A stretch of 64,000 nucleotides of DNA from Bacteroidales bacterium (GCA_015061005.1 SUXJ01000008.1:1-64000); one strand, 5' to 3'; shown: positions 43,457 to 53,049, counted from the stretch's first letter. The notes: a model not told the origin generated them from the sequence alone. Numbers and translations: made by a program.

Positions 43457-43923
43457 TCGGGGATGTCAGGCAGAAATTCGTAGTTGCCTGTTTCGCAATC
43501 CACTCGACAGCAATAATGCGTGATTCCGTTGCTGACAATGAGGTACGGAGCCCGGAATACCATGTTGTAGCGAATTATTTGGTCGAAAACTTTACGCGTG
43601 AGCTTGACATTCGGTGCTTTATATTCGATGAGCACAAGCGGAGATGCAGAGTGTGAATCCCATACTACGGAGTCACATCGACGGCGCAGCCCGTTAAGTG
43701 AAAGTCCGACTTCATTGCCTATGAGTCCGGCCGGATAGCCGCGATCTGAAACCAGATGAGCCACAAAGTGTTGTCTGACCCATTCTTCGGGAGTCAGCAC
43801 CACTTCGGCGTGTCTGAGGGGATCAAATACGCGAATCTTTCCTTGGTCATCACGTCGCAGTGGCAGTCGGCGTGGAGGCAAGTTCAGTTCAGCGAAGCAA
43901 TTTTTTTGGTCAAGGGTGGGCAT
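43441..43923 (-). CDS. HsdR N-terminal-like (PD-(D/E)xK) protein
   Basis: 160 residues. The nuclease-like motif is visible: Asp in 'RRCDSVVWDS' and 'PLVLIEYKAP' (ExK). The layout matches the stand-alone 'type I restriction enzyme R N-terminal' family common in Bacteroidetes (HSDR_N_2). No methylase or helicase gene is near, so it is not a complete restriction system. Its role is unknown. Its promoter faces holA's promoter in a 60-base gap. Confidence 0.85.
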   Translation of the reverse strand: MPTLDQKNCFAELNLPPRRLPLRRDDQGKIRVFDPLRHAEVVLTPEEWVRQHFVAHLVSDRGYPAGLIGNEVGLSLNGLRRRCDSVVWDSHSASPLVLIEYKAPNVKLTRKVFDQIIRYNMVFRAPYLIVSNGITHYCCRVDCETGNYEFLPDIPDYSSL

Positions 43924-43942
43924 TCGTTTCAGAATAAATGCG

Positions 43943-43950
43943 TAAATTTG
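43943..43950 (+). promoter_or_regulatory. -7 promoter box of holA
   Basis: TAAATTTG, 32 bases before ATG 43983. It lies five bases from an opposing box for the HsdR_N-like gene. Confidence 0.55.
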
Positions 43951-43955
43951 AGGTG

Positions 43956-43963
43956 CAAAAATA
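43956..43963 (-). promoter_or_regulatory. -7 promoter box of the HsdR_N-like gene
   Basis: Minus-strand TATTTTTG fits TAnnTTTG, 32 bases before ATG 43923. The two boxes are so close that the polymerases should compete. Confidence 0.5.
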
Positions 43964-43982
43964 AGAAATTTTTCTCAAAACA

Positions 43983-45002
43983 ATGGCATCAGCACAACCA
44001 ACAATCAAGGATATACGTCAGCAACTTCAGTCGGGAACTCCGGCTCCTATCTATGTGCTTCATGGAGAAGAAGGCTATTATCTTGATGAATTGGTTAAAG
44101 ATTTTGAAGCGTTAGTGCCCGAAGATGAGAAGGATTTCAATCTCTATGTGCTTTATGCACCGCAGATTAGCGCCGACGTAGTGGTAGATGCGTGTTTGCG
44201 ATATCCGATGATGGCTGAACGCCAAGTGGTTATCGTCAAGGAAGCACAAGTGGTTAAAGCCGACTTTATTAATGAACTTGCTGCCTATGCCGAGCGCCCT
44301 AATCCGCAGACGGTGTTAGTGTTGGTCTGTCGAGGCGCAAAATTAACCGGAGCCAAGTTCCTTAAGGCAGTAAATGCGTCGAAAGGCGTGGTTTTCGAAT
44401 CGCGAAAGATTTATGAAAGTCAAGTCGGAGCGAAAATTGACGAGTTGGTTGCCGGTTCAGGCTTAACAATTGACGCTAAGGCAAAAGCAATGCTTGCCGA
44501 TCATGTCGGCACCGATTTGAGCCGTATTGTCAATGAGGTACGGAAACTCACACTCGTGTTGCCGCAGAAGGCGGCAATCACTCCACAAGTTGTTGAGAAG
44601 TTAATCGGCGTCAATAAGGATTTCAATAACTTTGAACTTGTTGATGCTTTGGCAGCACGCGATGCCGCTAAGGCGTATCGAATAGTTGAGTATTTTCGCA
44701 GTAATCCCAAGCCGAATCCGCCTGTGGTTACGTGTGTAAGCATTTTCGGTTTCTTCAGCAAGCTGCTTATTGCCCACTATGCTCCCGAGCGAAGTGAAGC
44801 CGGCATTGCATCGGCAATTGGGTCGCGCCCCGGGAGTCAGGAAATGAGACGCTTGGTTGCTGCTATGAGAATGTATAATGCACGCCAAGCCGTGAATGCC
44901 ATTTCAGCGTGCCGGCGGTTCGATGTCAGAGCCAAAGGCATCGGGTCTCGACAAGATGCGTTTGATTTGTTGCGAGAATTGGTGTTTAGTATATTGAATT
45001 AA
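43983..45002 (+). CDS. holA: DNA polymerase III subunit delta
   Basis: 339 residues. 'APIYVLHGEEGYYLDELVKD' (1-domain P-loop-like strand with no Walker function), 'DLSRIVNEVRKLTLVL' and 'ITPQVVEKLIGVNKDFNNFE' follow the delta fold. It opens the beta clamp as part of the clamp loader with DnaX. The next gene begins two bases after the stop. Confidence 0.93.
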   Translation: MASAQPTIKDIRQQLQSGTPAPIYVLHGEEGYYLDELVKDFEALVPEDEKDFNLYVLYAPQISADVVVDACLRYPMMAERQVVIVKEAQVVKADFINELAAYAERPNPQTVLVLVCRGAKLTGAKFLKAVNASKGVVFESRKIYESQVGAKIDELVAGSGLTIDAKAKAMLADHVGTDLSRIVNEVRKLTLVLPQKAAITPQVVEKLIGVNKDFNNFELVDALAARDAAKAYRIVEYFRSNPKPNPPVVTCVSIFGFFSKLLIAHYAPERSEAGIASAIGSRPGSQEMRRLVAAMRMYNARQAVNAISACRRFDVRAKGIGSRQDAFDLLRELVFSILN

Positions 45003-45004
45003 GA

Positions 45005-47248
45005 ATGAGAATGGCTGGACCTATACTTATTGCATTAAAGGAATTGCAGATCGACACTGTTCTGACCGACTCGCGCTCAATGTGTGAGCCTTCGCGATGT
45101 GTGTTCTTTGCTTTACGAACGGCTACGAATGACGGACATAATTATATTCCCGAGCTTGCAGAAAGGGGAGTTCGTCTGTTTGTCGTTGACCATGTTCCCG
45201 AGGGTGTTGCCGGTCAGTTCATCGTTGTTGAAGATACTCTGGCGGCACTTCAGCAGTTGGCTTCGGAATGGCGTGGCTTAATTAATTCTACGGTTGTTGC
45301 CGTCGTGGGGTCACGTGGGAAAACCATTGTCAAAGAGTGGCTTGCAGAGGCTCTTGCTGCAAAGGGCAGCGTTGCGAGGTCGCCACGAAGTTGGAACAGT
45401 CAACTCGGAGTGGCAAAGTCAATTCTCACTTTCAGAGGGGAAGATTTCGTGGTGGTTGAAGCCGGAGTTTCCAAGCGCGGAGAAATGGAGCGTTTGGAGG
45501 CGATGATTGCCCCTGACGTAGTAGTGCTCACCGGGATAGACCCCGCGGAACATTCCGAAGGATTTTCATCATACGCCGAGAAGTGTAAAGAAAAACTCAG
45601 AATGGCAAAGAACGCGCGCGCAATCATATATCCCTCAGAACTTGATGATTACGTTGCCGAGCACGTAGGGCCTCATGTCATGAAAATTTCGGTGGCAATG
45701 CCTCAAGATGCAGACTGGATGGAACGCGATAGACTGCTCACGGTTGAAACCTTGCGCTATTTGGGCGCACAATTGCCTGACGGAGTGGCACGTCAGCTAT
45801 TTACGCGCCTTGACACTTCAGAGGGCGTGAATAATTGCTCGATAATAACCGATCGATTCACTTGCGATTTGTTTTCTTTAGAGTCGGCATTAGATTTTGC
45901 GCATCGCCGTAAGCCCGAAGGGCGCAGGCTGACGCTTATCCTTGACCAACTGCGCGATAGCAATGAAGCTCCGCAGATTCCGTCGGGGGTTGATCGCTTG
46001 ATTTATGTAGGCAAAGGCGGTTTGACACCCCAAGAGTTTCTTTCGCAGTATTCCGTTAGCGATTTCTCCAATGAAGTAATTCTTGCCAAGGGCGAAATCG
46101 GCGGTCCGGTGGCCACGTTTGCCGAGCAGCTCCAAGCCCGACATCACGAAACCGTTCTTGAGGTCAATCTTGATGCAGTAGTACACAATTACAATCATTT
46201 TCGTGCATTATTGAAGCCGGAAACCGGTATAGTTGCAATGGTTAAGGCTTCCGGTTATGGAGCCGGGGCTTTTGAGTTGGCCAAGACATTGCAGAGTCAA
46301 GGTGCTGCCTATTTGGCAGTTGCCGTTGTGGATGAGGGTGAAGAGTTACGGCGTGCGGGCATCACTATGCCTATCATGGCACTGAATCCTAAAGTGACAA
46401 ATTATGATTCGCTGTTTGCCAATCATTTGGAGCCCGAAGTGTTCAGCTTCGAGATGCTCGATGAAATCATCCGTGAAGGCAGCAAACGCGGAGTTTGTGA
46501 ATATCCGATTCACGTGAAGTTCGACACCGGCATGCATCGTCTCGGCTTTGTTGAAGATGATGTTGATGAGTTGTGCGGGAAATTGGCGGAAACAAATGTG
46601 GTCAGGGTAGAATCTGTTTTTTCGCATTTGGCGACTGCCGATTGCCTTGACATGGATCAATATACGCTCAGCCAGCTCGATGCTTTCAGTCGCATTTGCG
46701 AGCGAATGCGCTCGAAATTAGACTATGCCTTTAAGCGTCATGTTTTGAACTCGGCAGGCATTGCTCGCTTTCCCGAGTATCAGTTTGAAATGGTGAGACT
46801 CGGAATCAGTCTATATGGCGTGGATACCATAGGAGTGCAGGAGACTCAAGGGCTGCGCACAGTGTCAACTTTGAGGAGCATCATTATTTCGCTGAAGGAT
46901 TGGCCGGAAGGCACATCGATAGGTTATGCCCGGCGAACGGTATTGAGTCGACAGTCAAAAGTGGCCACTGTGCCCGTAGGATATGCCGACGGCCTTGATC
47001 GCCGTTTGGGAAACGGCGTGGGCAGGGTGTGGCTCAAGGGAGTTCTCTGTCCCGTTTTAGGCAATGTTTGTATGGATGCGTGTATGATAGATGTTACCGA
47101 CGTTCCTGATGTTGCCGTAGGTGATTCAGTGGAGTTTTTCGGCGAAAATTTACCCGTAAGCAGTGTAAGCGATTCCCTTTCCACTATTCCTTACGAAGTA
47201 TTAACCTCAGTTTCTCCGCGCGTTAAGCGCGTGTATTATCGCGAATGA
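45005..47248 (+). CDS. MurF-alanine racemase fusion with altered MurF motifs
   Basis: 747 residues. The C-terminal half (about 380-747) is a full alanine racemase: PLP-binding Lys near 411 in 'IVAMVKASGYGAGA', 'VKFDTGMHRLGF', 'SIGYARRTVLS' and 'VCMDACMIDVTDV'. The first half follows the MurF fold ('LTDSRSMCEPSRCVFFALRT', 'GSRGKTIVKEW', 'RSPRSWNSQLGV'). It departs at key places: GxNGKT has Arg for Asn, the TNxxxAH region reads 'TGIDPAEHSEG', the NDxYN region reads 'ITDRFTCD', and the central domain looks shortened. The MurF half may be inactive, leaving a racemase with a structural arm. The stop overlaps queA by four bases. Confidence 0.88.
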   Translation: MRMAGPILIALKELQIDTVLTDSRSMCEPSRCVFFALRTATNDGHNYIPELAERGVRLFVVDHVPEGVAGQFIVVEDTLAALQQLASEWRGLINSTVVAVVGSRGKTIVKEWLAEALAAKGSVARSPRSWNSQLGVAKSILTFRGEDFVVVEAGVSKRGEMERLEAMIAPDVVVLTGIDPAEHSEGFSSYAEKCKEKLRMAKNARAIIYPSELDDYVAEHVGPHVMKISVAMPQDADWMERDRLLTVETLRYLGAQLPDGVARQLFTRLDTSEGVNNCSIITDRFTCDLFSLESALDFAHRRKPEGRRLTLILDQLRDSNEAPQIPSGVDRLIYVGKGGLTPQEFLSQYSVSDFSNEVILAKGEIGGPVATFAEQLQARHHETVLEVNLDAVVHNYNHFRALLKPETGIVAMVKASGYGAGAFELAKTLQSQGAAYLAVAVVDEGEELRRAGITMPIMALNPKVTNYDSLFANHLEPEVFSFEMLDEIIREGSKRGVCEYPIHVKFDTGMHRLGFVEDDVDELCGKLAETNVVRVESVFSHLATADCLDMDQYTLSQLDAFSRICERMRSKLDYAFKRHVLNSAGIARFPEYQFEMVRLGISLYGVDTIGVQETQGLRTVSTLRSIIISLKDWPEGTSIGYARRTVLSRQSKVATVPVGYADGLDRRLGNGVGRVWLKGVLCPVLGNVCMDACMIDVTDVPDVAVGDSVEFFGENLPVSSVSDSLSTIPYEVLTSVSPRVKRVYYRE

Positions 47249-48447
47249 ATCCTCAGCATATCAATATAGAAGCATATAATTACCCTCTCCCCGATGAACG
47301 TATTGCCAAGCATCCTCTGCCTGAGCGCGATCGCTGTAAGCTCCTGGTGCGTAAGCCCGATGGTAGTTTCGATGACCGCATTTTCAGCGAAGTGCCGGAG
47401 TTGCTTCCGTCGGAGTCGTTGCTGATTTACAATAACACTAAGGTTATCAATGCGCGATTGCGTTTTCGCAAAGAGAGCGGCGCGCTGATTGAGATTTTTT
47501 GCCTTGAACCTATTGCTCCGGCAGATTATGCAGTGAGCTTTGCTTGTGGAGGCGAAGAAGGGGTGCAGTGGCAGTGTTTCGTAGGGAACAGTAAGCGCTG
47601 GAAGGATGCTCCGCTTTGTGGCAAGGTCGCCATCGGGGAGTCGGATATTGAATTGACGGCTCGGCGAATCAGTAAGGACGGAAATGCCTCAGTAGTGGAG
47701 TTCACTTGGACCGGCACTGCTACTTTTGCCGAGGTGATAGCTGCAGCAGGAGAGTTGCCCATACCGCCTTATCTGAATCGACCCACAGAAGATAGCGACC
47801 ACGATGATTATCAAACCGTGTTTTCCCGAATTGAGGGTTCGGTGGCTGCGCCTACTGCCGGGTTACACTTCACTCCGGAGGTGCTTCACGCGGTTGATGC
47901 CGCGGGCATGGAGCGTAGGGAATTGACCCTCCACGTTGGAGCGGGTACTTTTCAGCCGGTCAAGTCCGAGCTGATAGGCGAGCATGAGATGCACAGCGAG
48001 TTTATCTGTGTGGAACGCAGCCTCATTCTTGAATTGGCACAGACGGAACGCCCCATCGTTGCCGTTGGCACTACTTCCGTGCGTACGCTTGAGAGTCTTT
48101 ACCACTTAGGTTGCATGGCATCGCAAGGCCTTGCCATCAATGAGTTACCACAGTGGTATCCATATTCTTCCGATCACCCTCGGCTGAGTCGCAAGGCGGC
48201 TCTTGAGGCGTTGGCGGCAGTTTGCGGTGAGCGGCTTGTTGCGTCAACGCGAGTAATCATTGCGCCCGGTTATGATTATCAGGTTGTTAGCGGAATCATC
48301 ACAAATTTTCATCAGCCCAAGTCAACCCTCCTGCTTTTGGTTAGTGCCTTTATAGGTGAGGATTGGCGTAAAATGTATGCCCACGCCCTTGCTGACCCCG
48401 ATTATCGCTTCTTGAGCTATGGCGATGCGTGCTTGCTTCTCCGCTGA
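47245..48447 (+). CDS. queA: tRNA preQ1(34) S-adenosylmethionine ribosyltransferase-isomerase
   Basis: 400 residues. It moves the ribosyl part of S-adenosylmethionine onto preQ1 in tRNA on the way to queuosine. Family blocks: 'YPLPDERIAKHPLPERDRCK', 'YNNTKVINARL', 'SVAAPTAGLHFTPEVL', 'LHVGAGTFQPV', 'VGTTSVRTLESL' and 'ITNFHQPKSTLLLLVSAFIG'. Coupled to the MurF-Alr gene by a four-base overlap. Confidence 0.96.
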   Translation: MNPQHINIEAYNYPLPDERIAKHPLPERDRCKLLVRKPDGSFDDRIFSEVPELLPSESLLIYNNTKVINARLRFRKESGALIEIFCLEPIAPADYAVSFACGGEEGVQWQCFVGNSKRWKDAPLCGKVAIGESDIELTARRISKDGNASVVEFTWTGTATFAEVIAAAGELPIPPYLNRPTEDSDHDDYQTVFSRIEGSVAAPTAGLHFTPEVLHAVDAAGMERRELTLHVGAGTFQPVKSELIGEHEMHSEFICVERSLILELAQTERPIVAVGTTSVRTLESLYHLGCMASQGLAINELPQWYPYSSDHPRLSRKAALEALAAVCGERLVASTRVIIAPGYDYQVVSGIITNFHQPKSTLLLLVSAFIGEDWRKMYAHALADPDYRFLSYGDACLLLR

Positions 48448-48535
48448 CTTCTTTTGAAGATGTGTGCTGCCACACGTTCGCAGTCGGACGTTGTTGTGAA
48501 TTTGCATGTTAATTATAGTTAAGGGGTGTTAAAAA

Positions 48536-48567
48536 TTTGGGGAGGGTAATTATTGTGCGTAACTTTG
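48536..48567 (+). promoter_or_regulatory. Promoter of the secreted Ig-like protein gene
   Basis: TTTG (48536-48539), exactly 20 bases, TAACTTTG (48560-48567). A textbook Bacteroidetes promoter. The leader to ATG 48640 is about 65 bases. Confidence 0.85.
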
Positions 48568-48639
48568 CATAGTTATATAGGTACATTATCTCGCTTGGAA
48601 AATAAATCAATCAAATAATTAACACATATTCAATCATTT

Positions 48640-51600
48640 ATGAAAAAATTTTTACTAACATTGTTGACTGTACTCATAGGTACATCTATGATGTCCGCAG
48701 AGGAGGTTACATTTGACTTTTTAACACAGGATTATGGTTTGGCACGAGGAGCAAGTGGGTATCATGCTGATGGAACAAGCCTCACTGATAATGGTGGAGT
48801 TATTGTAACTCTCAACACGGTCAGCGGAAATGGATGGAGACTTTGGTCAGATGGTATGCGTGTTTATAAGACACAGGCAAAAATGACACTTTCTGCAGGT
48901 AATAGAAATATTACAGCAGTGAGGTTCACAATTGTAACAGATAAAATTACTAGTATAAATGGGCAAGCAGTGTCTGGTTCAAGTTTTGAGATCCAAACAT
49001 CTGGGAGTGAAGTTGTGCTTGATTTCATAATGACTGCTACTAGTACGCTTTCGTCAATGGTCGTAACACTTGAAGATGAGGGAAGTGGCGGTGATGCAGA
49101 GTTGGCAGATCCTGAGATTTCGTGGACTGGTGAGAGCTCTTATTCGGTAGTTTTAGGCGAGGCTTTTGACGCTCCCAATTTGACTAATCCTAATGATTTG
49201 ACTGTTACTTATGAATCATCTAATGAAAGCGTAGCAACTATTGATTCTGATGGTACAGTCGCTATTGTTGGCGCGGGTCAGACTACAATTTCTGCTGAGT
49301 TTGCCGGCGATGAAACCTATAATGCAAGCACTGTTTCATACGAATTGAACGTAATTACCCTTGGCGCTATCAAGGCTAATGGTTCTGAAGCAACTGATTT
49401 GACTGTTTATGCTAATTCTGAGGTAGTTTTCTCTGCAGAAAATGCTGAATCTATTTCATACACAGTTAATGGCGGCGATGTAGTCGTTGCCAGCAGCTGG
49501 ACTCCTACTGAAGTTGGCTCTTATACCGTTGTAGTAACAGCAACCTTGGCGTCAAAATCCGACACTCAAACGTTCAACGTAACAGTTGAGGAAGCCCCTG
49601 CAACTCAAACAGTAACTTTTGTTTTTGCGGAGTTGTATACGGTTGATACGGTAGTTGAAGAAACGTCAATTGAGCCTGTGACAATATTAGGCGACAAAGG
49701 TTCACACTCTAATTCCGTCCCTAAATACTATACAAATGGAACAAATTTTCGAGCATATACGGGTAATACTGTAACTTTTAGTGTACCAGATACTTATTTA
49801 ATCACAAAAATTGAATCTACATTTTCAAGTTCTTCTTATAACGGAGGAACCATGACTGCTGATAGTGGGTCTTTTTCATCTGACAATACCGTTTGGACTG
49901 CAGATGGGGTCGGTACATCTACTGTAGTATTTACCATAGGTGATAAACAAGCACGGTGGACAAAAATTGTAGTGACTTACGGTAGTGAAACTCCTGATAC
50001 TCGCGAGGAAGCGACTCTGACTTTCACTCCCGCTCAAGAGTCATACACAATTACCTATGGTGATCCCTTTACTGAGCCGACTTTGACTGTAAATCCTGCT
50101 GAGGCAGCAAGTGAGGTTAAGTACAGCTCAGATAATACAGGAGTCGCTACTGTAGATCCCACAAGCGGTGAAGTAACTCTCGTTGGCGCCGCCGGTACAG
50201 CTACTATCACGGCTGCTATCAAAGAAAGCGAAACATATAAGGACGTAGAAGTATCGTATACTTTGAATGTAACCGTTAATGTATCGTCTCTAACTGATTT
50301 CCTCGCAGCAAAGCCAGAAACTACTACTGTTATTTCTGAGCCTGTGACTGTTTACTATCAGAGCCCCGATAAGAAGTATATGTTCATCACCGATGGAACA
50401 ACTAACATGATGGTTTACGGCACTTTGTCGAATACATATCAGAATGGTGACGTACTGACCGGCATTGCAGGCACATATACAGAATTTGGAGGTATGGATG
50501 AATTGATTCCCGATGCATCTACTTTCGGCGAAGCAACTGAAGGCACTCCTATTGAGCCCAAAGCAGTGACTCTCGCAGAAGAAATTGCTCCTTGCGACTT
50601 CGTTATTCTTACAGGGGTTGATATTACAGGAGTTAGCGGTACTAATGCAACCGTCACTGACGGCACAAACTCAATCTCTGCATTTGATCGTTTTGGTTTG
50701 TCGTTGGCTGCTACTGAAAATGCAACAATCGTTGCTATAGGTGCGGTTTACAACTCTACCAAGCAAATCTATATTGTTAGCGTGACTGAAACTCCTGATA
50801 CTCGCGAGGATGTTACACTGACTTTCTCTGAAACGGAATGTAGTGCAGTTTATGGTGATGCCTTTATGGAACCGATTTTAGCGGTTAATCCTGAAACTGC
50901 CGCAGAAGAAGTTAAGTATAGCTCATCAAACACTGAGGTTGCGACTGTAGATGGTGAAGGTAAAGTAAGCATTCTTGCTGCAGGCGAAACGACTATCACG
51001 GCTGCTATCAAAGATAGCGAAACATATAAAGACGTAGAAGTATCGTATACTTTGACCGTGATAGAGCTTGGTGCGATTATGTTTAACGACTTTGTATTGG
51101 ATGAAGGGCACATGTGCGGAGCGTTTGTTGGTACGCCCGTGACCATTTCAGCAGCAAATGCAGAAGCCATGAGCTACACTATTGACGAAGGAGATCTCGT
51201 TGAAGTTGAAGGCAGCTCGTTTACTTGGACTCCTGAAGCAGTTGGAGAATATTCTTTCAGTGTAAGTGCGAGCCTTGGCGGTCAAGATAAGACGGTTAAT
51301 TTCACCGTTACAGTAGAGGAACAGACTATTGAGGCTACTTTGATTAGTGATGTGTTGACTCTGTCTTGCTTTGGCGTTTCAGGCTCAACTTACAAAGAGG
51401 TGACCTATGTATCGGAAGAATGTGGGCTTACTTATACCGCGCAAATGGCCGGCGGCAACGAATCAATTCAGCTACGTTCAAAGAACAGTAATTCCGGTAT
51501 CGTGGTTAGCGCAAATAAGTATGGATTGGTTGCGCAGGCTGCAACGATTAAGTGGAACAGCAATACCAATAGTAATAGAGCATTGAGTTTCTATGGTCAA

Positions 51601-52188
51601 CAGACAGCATTTACTGCACCCACTGAACTTTATAATACAGAGGCAGAAAGCCTCGGTGAGAAGAATATTGATGAAGGTGCGGAACAAACCATTGTGTTTA
51701 CCGAAGATTTCCGTTATATTGGCTTGCGCTCTAAGAGTGATGCACAATATGTAGATTCGATTGCAATTATTTGGACGCTTCCTGAACCTACGGTATATAT
51801 AGGAGAGCAAAATGCTCCAACAATTATTTCACAATTGCCCGCAACTCTTGAATTTGCTACCACTGCCGATGAATTCGTTAAGGTTTATTACAAATTTGAA
51901 GAAGATGGCATTGCCGCAGTGGCAGCAGCCGATGGATATACTGAAGTGCCCGCTGAAGGTTTGACTATTAATTCTTTTGGCGTTCTCTCATATTACGCAG
52001 AAGTGAATGGCTGGACAAGTAATCTCAGCACCATCAAGTTTGCCGACACCACCGGTATTGTTGAGATTGAAGGCAGCGAGGCCGGAGAGGCACAGTGGTA
52101 TGACCTGAATGGTCGTCGCGTAGCTGCTCCCGGCAAGGGTATCTATATCCTCAAGCAGGGTAATAAGGCCACCAAGTATGCGTTCTAA
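48640..52188 (+). CDS. Large secreted multi-Ig protein with sorting-like tail
   Basis: 1182 residues with a signal peptide ('FLLTLLTVLIGTSMMSAEE'). BIG2-like Ig domains recur. Two are close duplicates, near 455-545 and 725-805: both hold 'TYGDPF/VYGDAF', 'EVKYSS', and 'ITAAIK.SETYKDVEVSYTL'. Between them lies an OB-like domain of the DUF6359 kind ('SPDKKYMFITDGTTNMMVYG'). Near the end is a chitobiase-like C-terminal module ('TIISQLPATLEFATTADEFV'). It closes with 'WYDLNGRRVAAPGKGIYILK', the tail type shared with other secreted proteins here. No enzyme motif was found. Confidence 0.85.
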   Translation: MKKFLLTLLTVLIGTSMMSAEEVTFDFLTQDYGLARGASGYHADGTSLTDNGGVIVTLNTVSGNGWRLWSDGMRVYKTQAKMTLSAGNRNITAVRFTIVTDKITSINGQAVSGSSFEIQTSGSEVVLDFIMTATSTLSSMVVTLEDEGSGGDAELADPEISWTGESSYSVVLGEAFDAPNLTNPNDLTVTYESSNESVATIDSDGTVAIVGAGQTTISAEFAGDETYNASTVSYELNVITLGAIKANGSEATDLTVYANSEVVFSAENAESISYTVNGGDVVVASSWTPTEVGSYTVVVTATLASKSDTQTFNVTVEEAPATQTVTFVFAELYTVDTVVEETSIEPVTILGDKGSHSNSVPKYYTNGTNFRAYTGNTVTFSVPDTYLITKIESTFSSSSYNGGTMTADSGSFSSDNTVWTADGVGTSTVVFTIGDKQARWTKIVVTYGSETPDTREEATLTFTPAQESYTITYGDPFTEPTLTVNPAEAASEVKYSSDNTGVATVDPTSGEVTLVGAAGTATITAAIKESETYKDVEVSYTLNVTVNVSSLTDFLAAKPETTTVISEPVTVYYQSPDKKYMFITDGTTNMMVYGTLSNTYQNGDVLTGIAGTYTEFGGMDELIPDASTFGEATEGTPIEPKAVTLAEEIAPCDFVILTGVDITGVSGTNATVTDGTNSISAFDRFGLSLAATENATIVAIGAVYNSTKQIYIVSVTETPDTREDVTLTFSETECSAVYGDAFMEPILAVNPETAAEEVKYSSSNTEVATVDGEGKVSILAAGETTITAAIKDSETYKDVEVSYTLTVIELGAIMFNDFVLDEGHMCGAFVGTPVTISAANAEAMSYTIDEGDLVEVEGSSFTWTPEAVGEYSFSVSASLGGQDKTVNFTVTVEEQTIEATLISDVLTLSCFGVSGSTYKEVTYVSEECGLTYTAQMAGGNESIQLRSKNSNSGIVVSANKYGLVAQAATIKWNSNTNSNRALSFYGQQTAFTAPTELYNTEAESLGEKNIDEGAEQTIVFTEDFRYIGLRSKSDAQYVDSIAIIWTLPEPTVYIGEQNAPTIISQLPATLEFATTADEFVKVYYKFEEDGIAAVAAADGYTEVPAEGLTINSFGVLSYYAEVNGWTSNLSTIKFADTTGIVEIEGSEAGEAQWYDLNGRRVAAPGKGIYILKQGNKATKYAF

Positions 52189-52216
52189 TTCATAGCGCGT
52201 AAATTCTCAAATCATA

Positions 52217-52252
52217 GCGGAGGCTGCCCGAGTAATTCGGTGCAGCCTCCGC
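52217..52252 (+). terminator. Terminator of the secreted Ig-like gene
   Basis: GCGGAGGCTGC (52217-52227) pairs with GCAGCCTCCGC (52242-52252), with CCGA/TCGG closing the loop. CGTTATTTATTT follows. Confidence 0.8.
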
Positions 52253-52305
52253 CGTTATTTATTTGGCGGCGAGTGGTTTGTGGGGCGGGAGTGTGGTTAG
52301 GGTGT

Positions 52306-52700
52306 CGCAGCTACGCAGCTTTCTTTTGGGGAGCGTACGTTCTTGACCTCACGCTGCACATCGCTAACGCGCTGCTTGCATGAGGCTAAGCGAGAGACGC
52401 CGCTCTGCGGCTGTTTTGTGGGTCGGGGTGCCGCCGCTCTGCGGCTTTCTTTGGGGGAGCGTACGTTTTTGACCTCACGCTGCGCATCGCTAACGCGCTG
52501 CTTGCATGAGGCTAAGCGAGTGTCGCCGCTCTGCGGCTGTTTTGTGGGTCGGGGTGTCGCCGCTACGCGGCTTTCTTTTGGGGAGCGTACGTTTTTGACC
52601 TCACGCTGCGCATCGCTAACGCGCTGCTTGCATGAGGCTAACCGAGTGTCGCCGCTCTGCGGCTTTTTGCTGCTCTGCAGCTGTTTGTTGTGAGTCGGGT
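52306..52700. repeat. Tandem array of three 126-bp repeats rich in small palindromes
   Basis: Cores start at 52347, 52473 and 52599, exactly 126 bases apart. Each core runs from CCTCACGCTGC to GCATGAGGCTA (42 bases) and is followed by GCCGCTCTGCGGC and 'GGGTCGGGGTG', then 'GGGGAGCGTACGTT'. The arms CCTCA/TGAGG and GCGC/GCGC let each core fold. 126 is a multiple of three, so long frames stay open on both strands without being genes. From 52700 to 52800 further mini-palindromes follow (GCTGCTCTGCAGC, GCCGCGTAGCGGC, GCTGCGTAGCAGC). No gene is supported in 52253-53010. Confidence 0.9.
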
Positions 52701-52803
52701 GGCGCCGCTCTGCGGCTTCTTGCTGCTCTGCAGCAATTTTGTGGGTCGGGGTAGCCGCGTAGCGGCGAATTAGCTGCGTAGCAGCGATTTTTGTGTAGGC
52801 CCG

Positions 52804-52830
52804 TGCAAGCAGCGCGTTAGCGATGCGCAG
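52804..52830. repeat. Inverted partial copy of the repeat core
   Basis: The reverse complement of 52804-52830 equals the middle of the 42-base core (CTGCGCATCGCTAACGCG and on). It faces the three tandem copies from the other side of the palindrome cluster. Confidence 0.85.
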
Positions 52831-53010
52831 CTCGGGTTTGTTTATGCGTTCTCCTTCCCGAAATAGCTGCGTAGCTGCGAAACGTCTGTCGTATATTTGT
52901 GAGGAATCGAATTTATTCCTACATTTGGGTATGGCTAATACATATACACAAATTTCTCTGCATGCAATTTTTACGGTGAAGTTGCGTGCGAGGAGACGAT
53001 ATTGAGGCAG

Positions 53011-53042
53011 TTTGGAGGGAATAGGATTTTTGCGTAATTTTG
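53011..53042 (+). promoter_or_regulatory. Promoter of the MazG-like gene
   Basis: TTTG (53011-53014), exactly 20 bases, TAATTTTG (53035-53042). The ATG is at 53050, only seven bases on, so the message is probably leaderless. Confidence 0.8.
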
Positions 53043-53049
53043 CGAGCGT

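Noticed and set aside
43441-43923. Restriction-modification system
   Set aside because: Only an HsdR_N-like domain is present; there is no methylase, specificity or helicase gene nearby.
52347-52640. Tandem repeats considered as a CRISPR array
   Set aside because: Copies are 126 bases apart with the intervening sequence also repeated, so there are no unique spacers. No cas gene is near.
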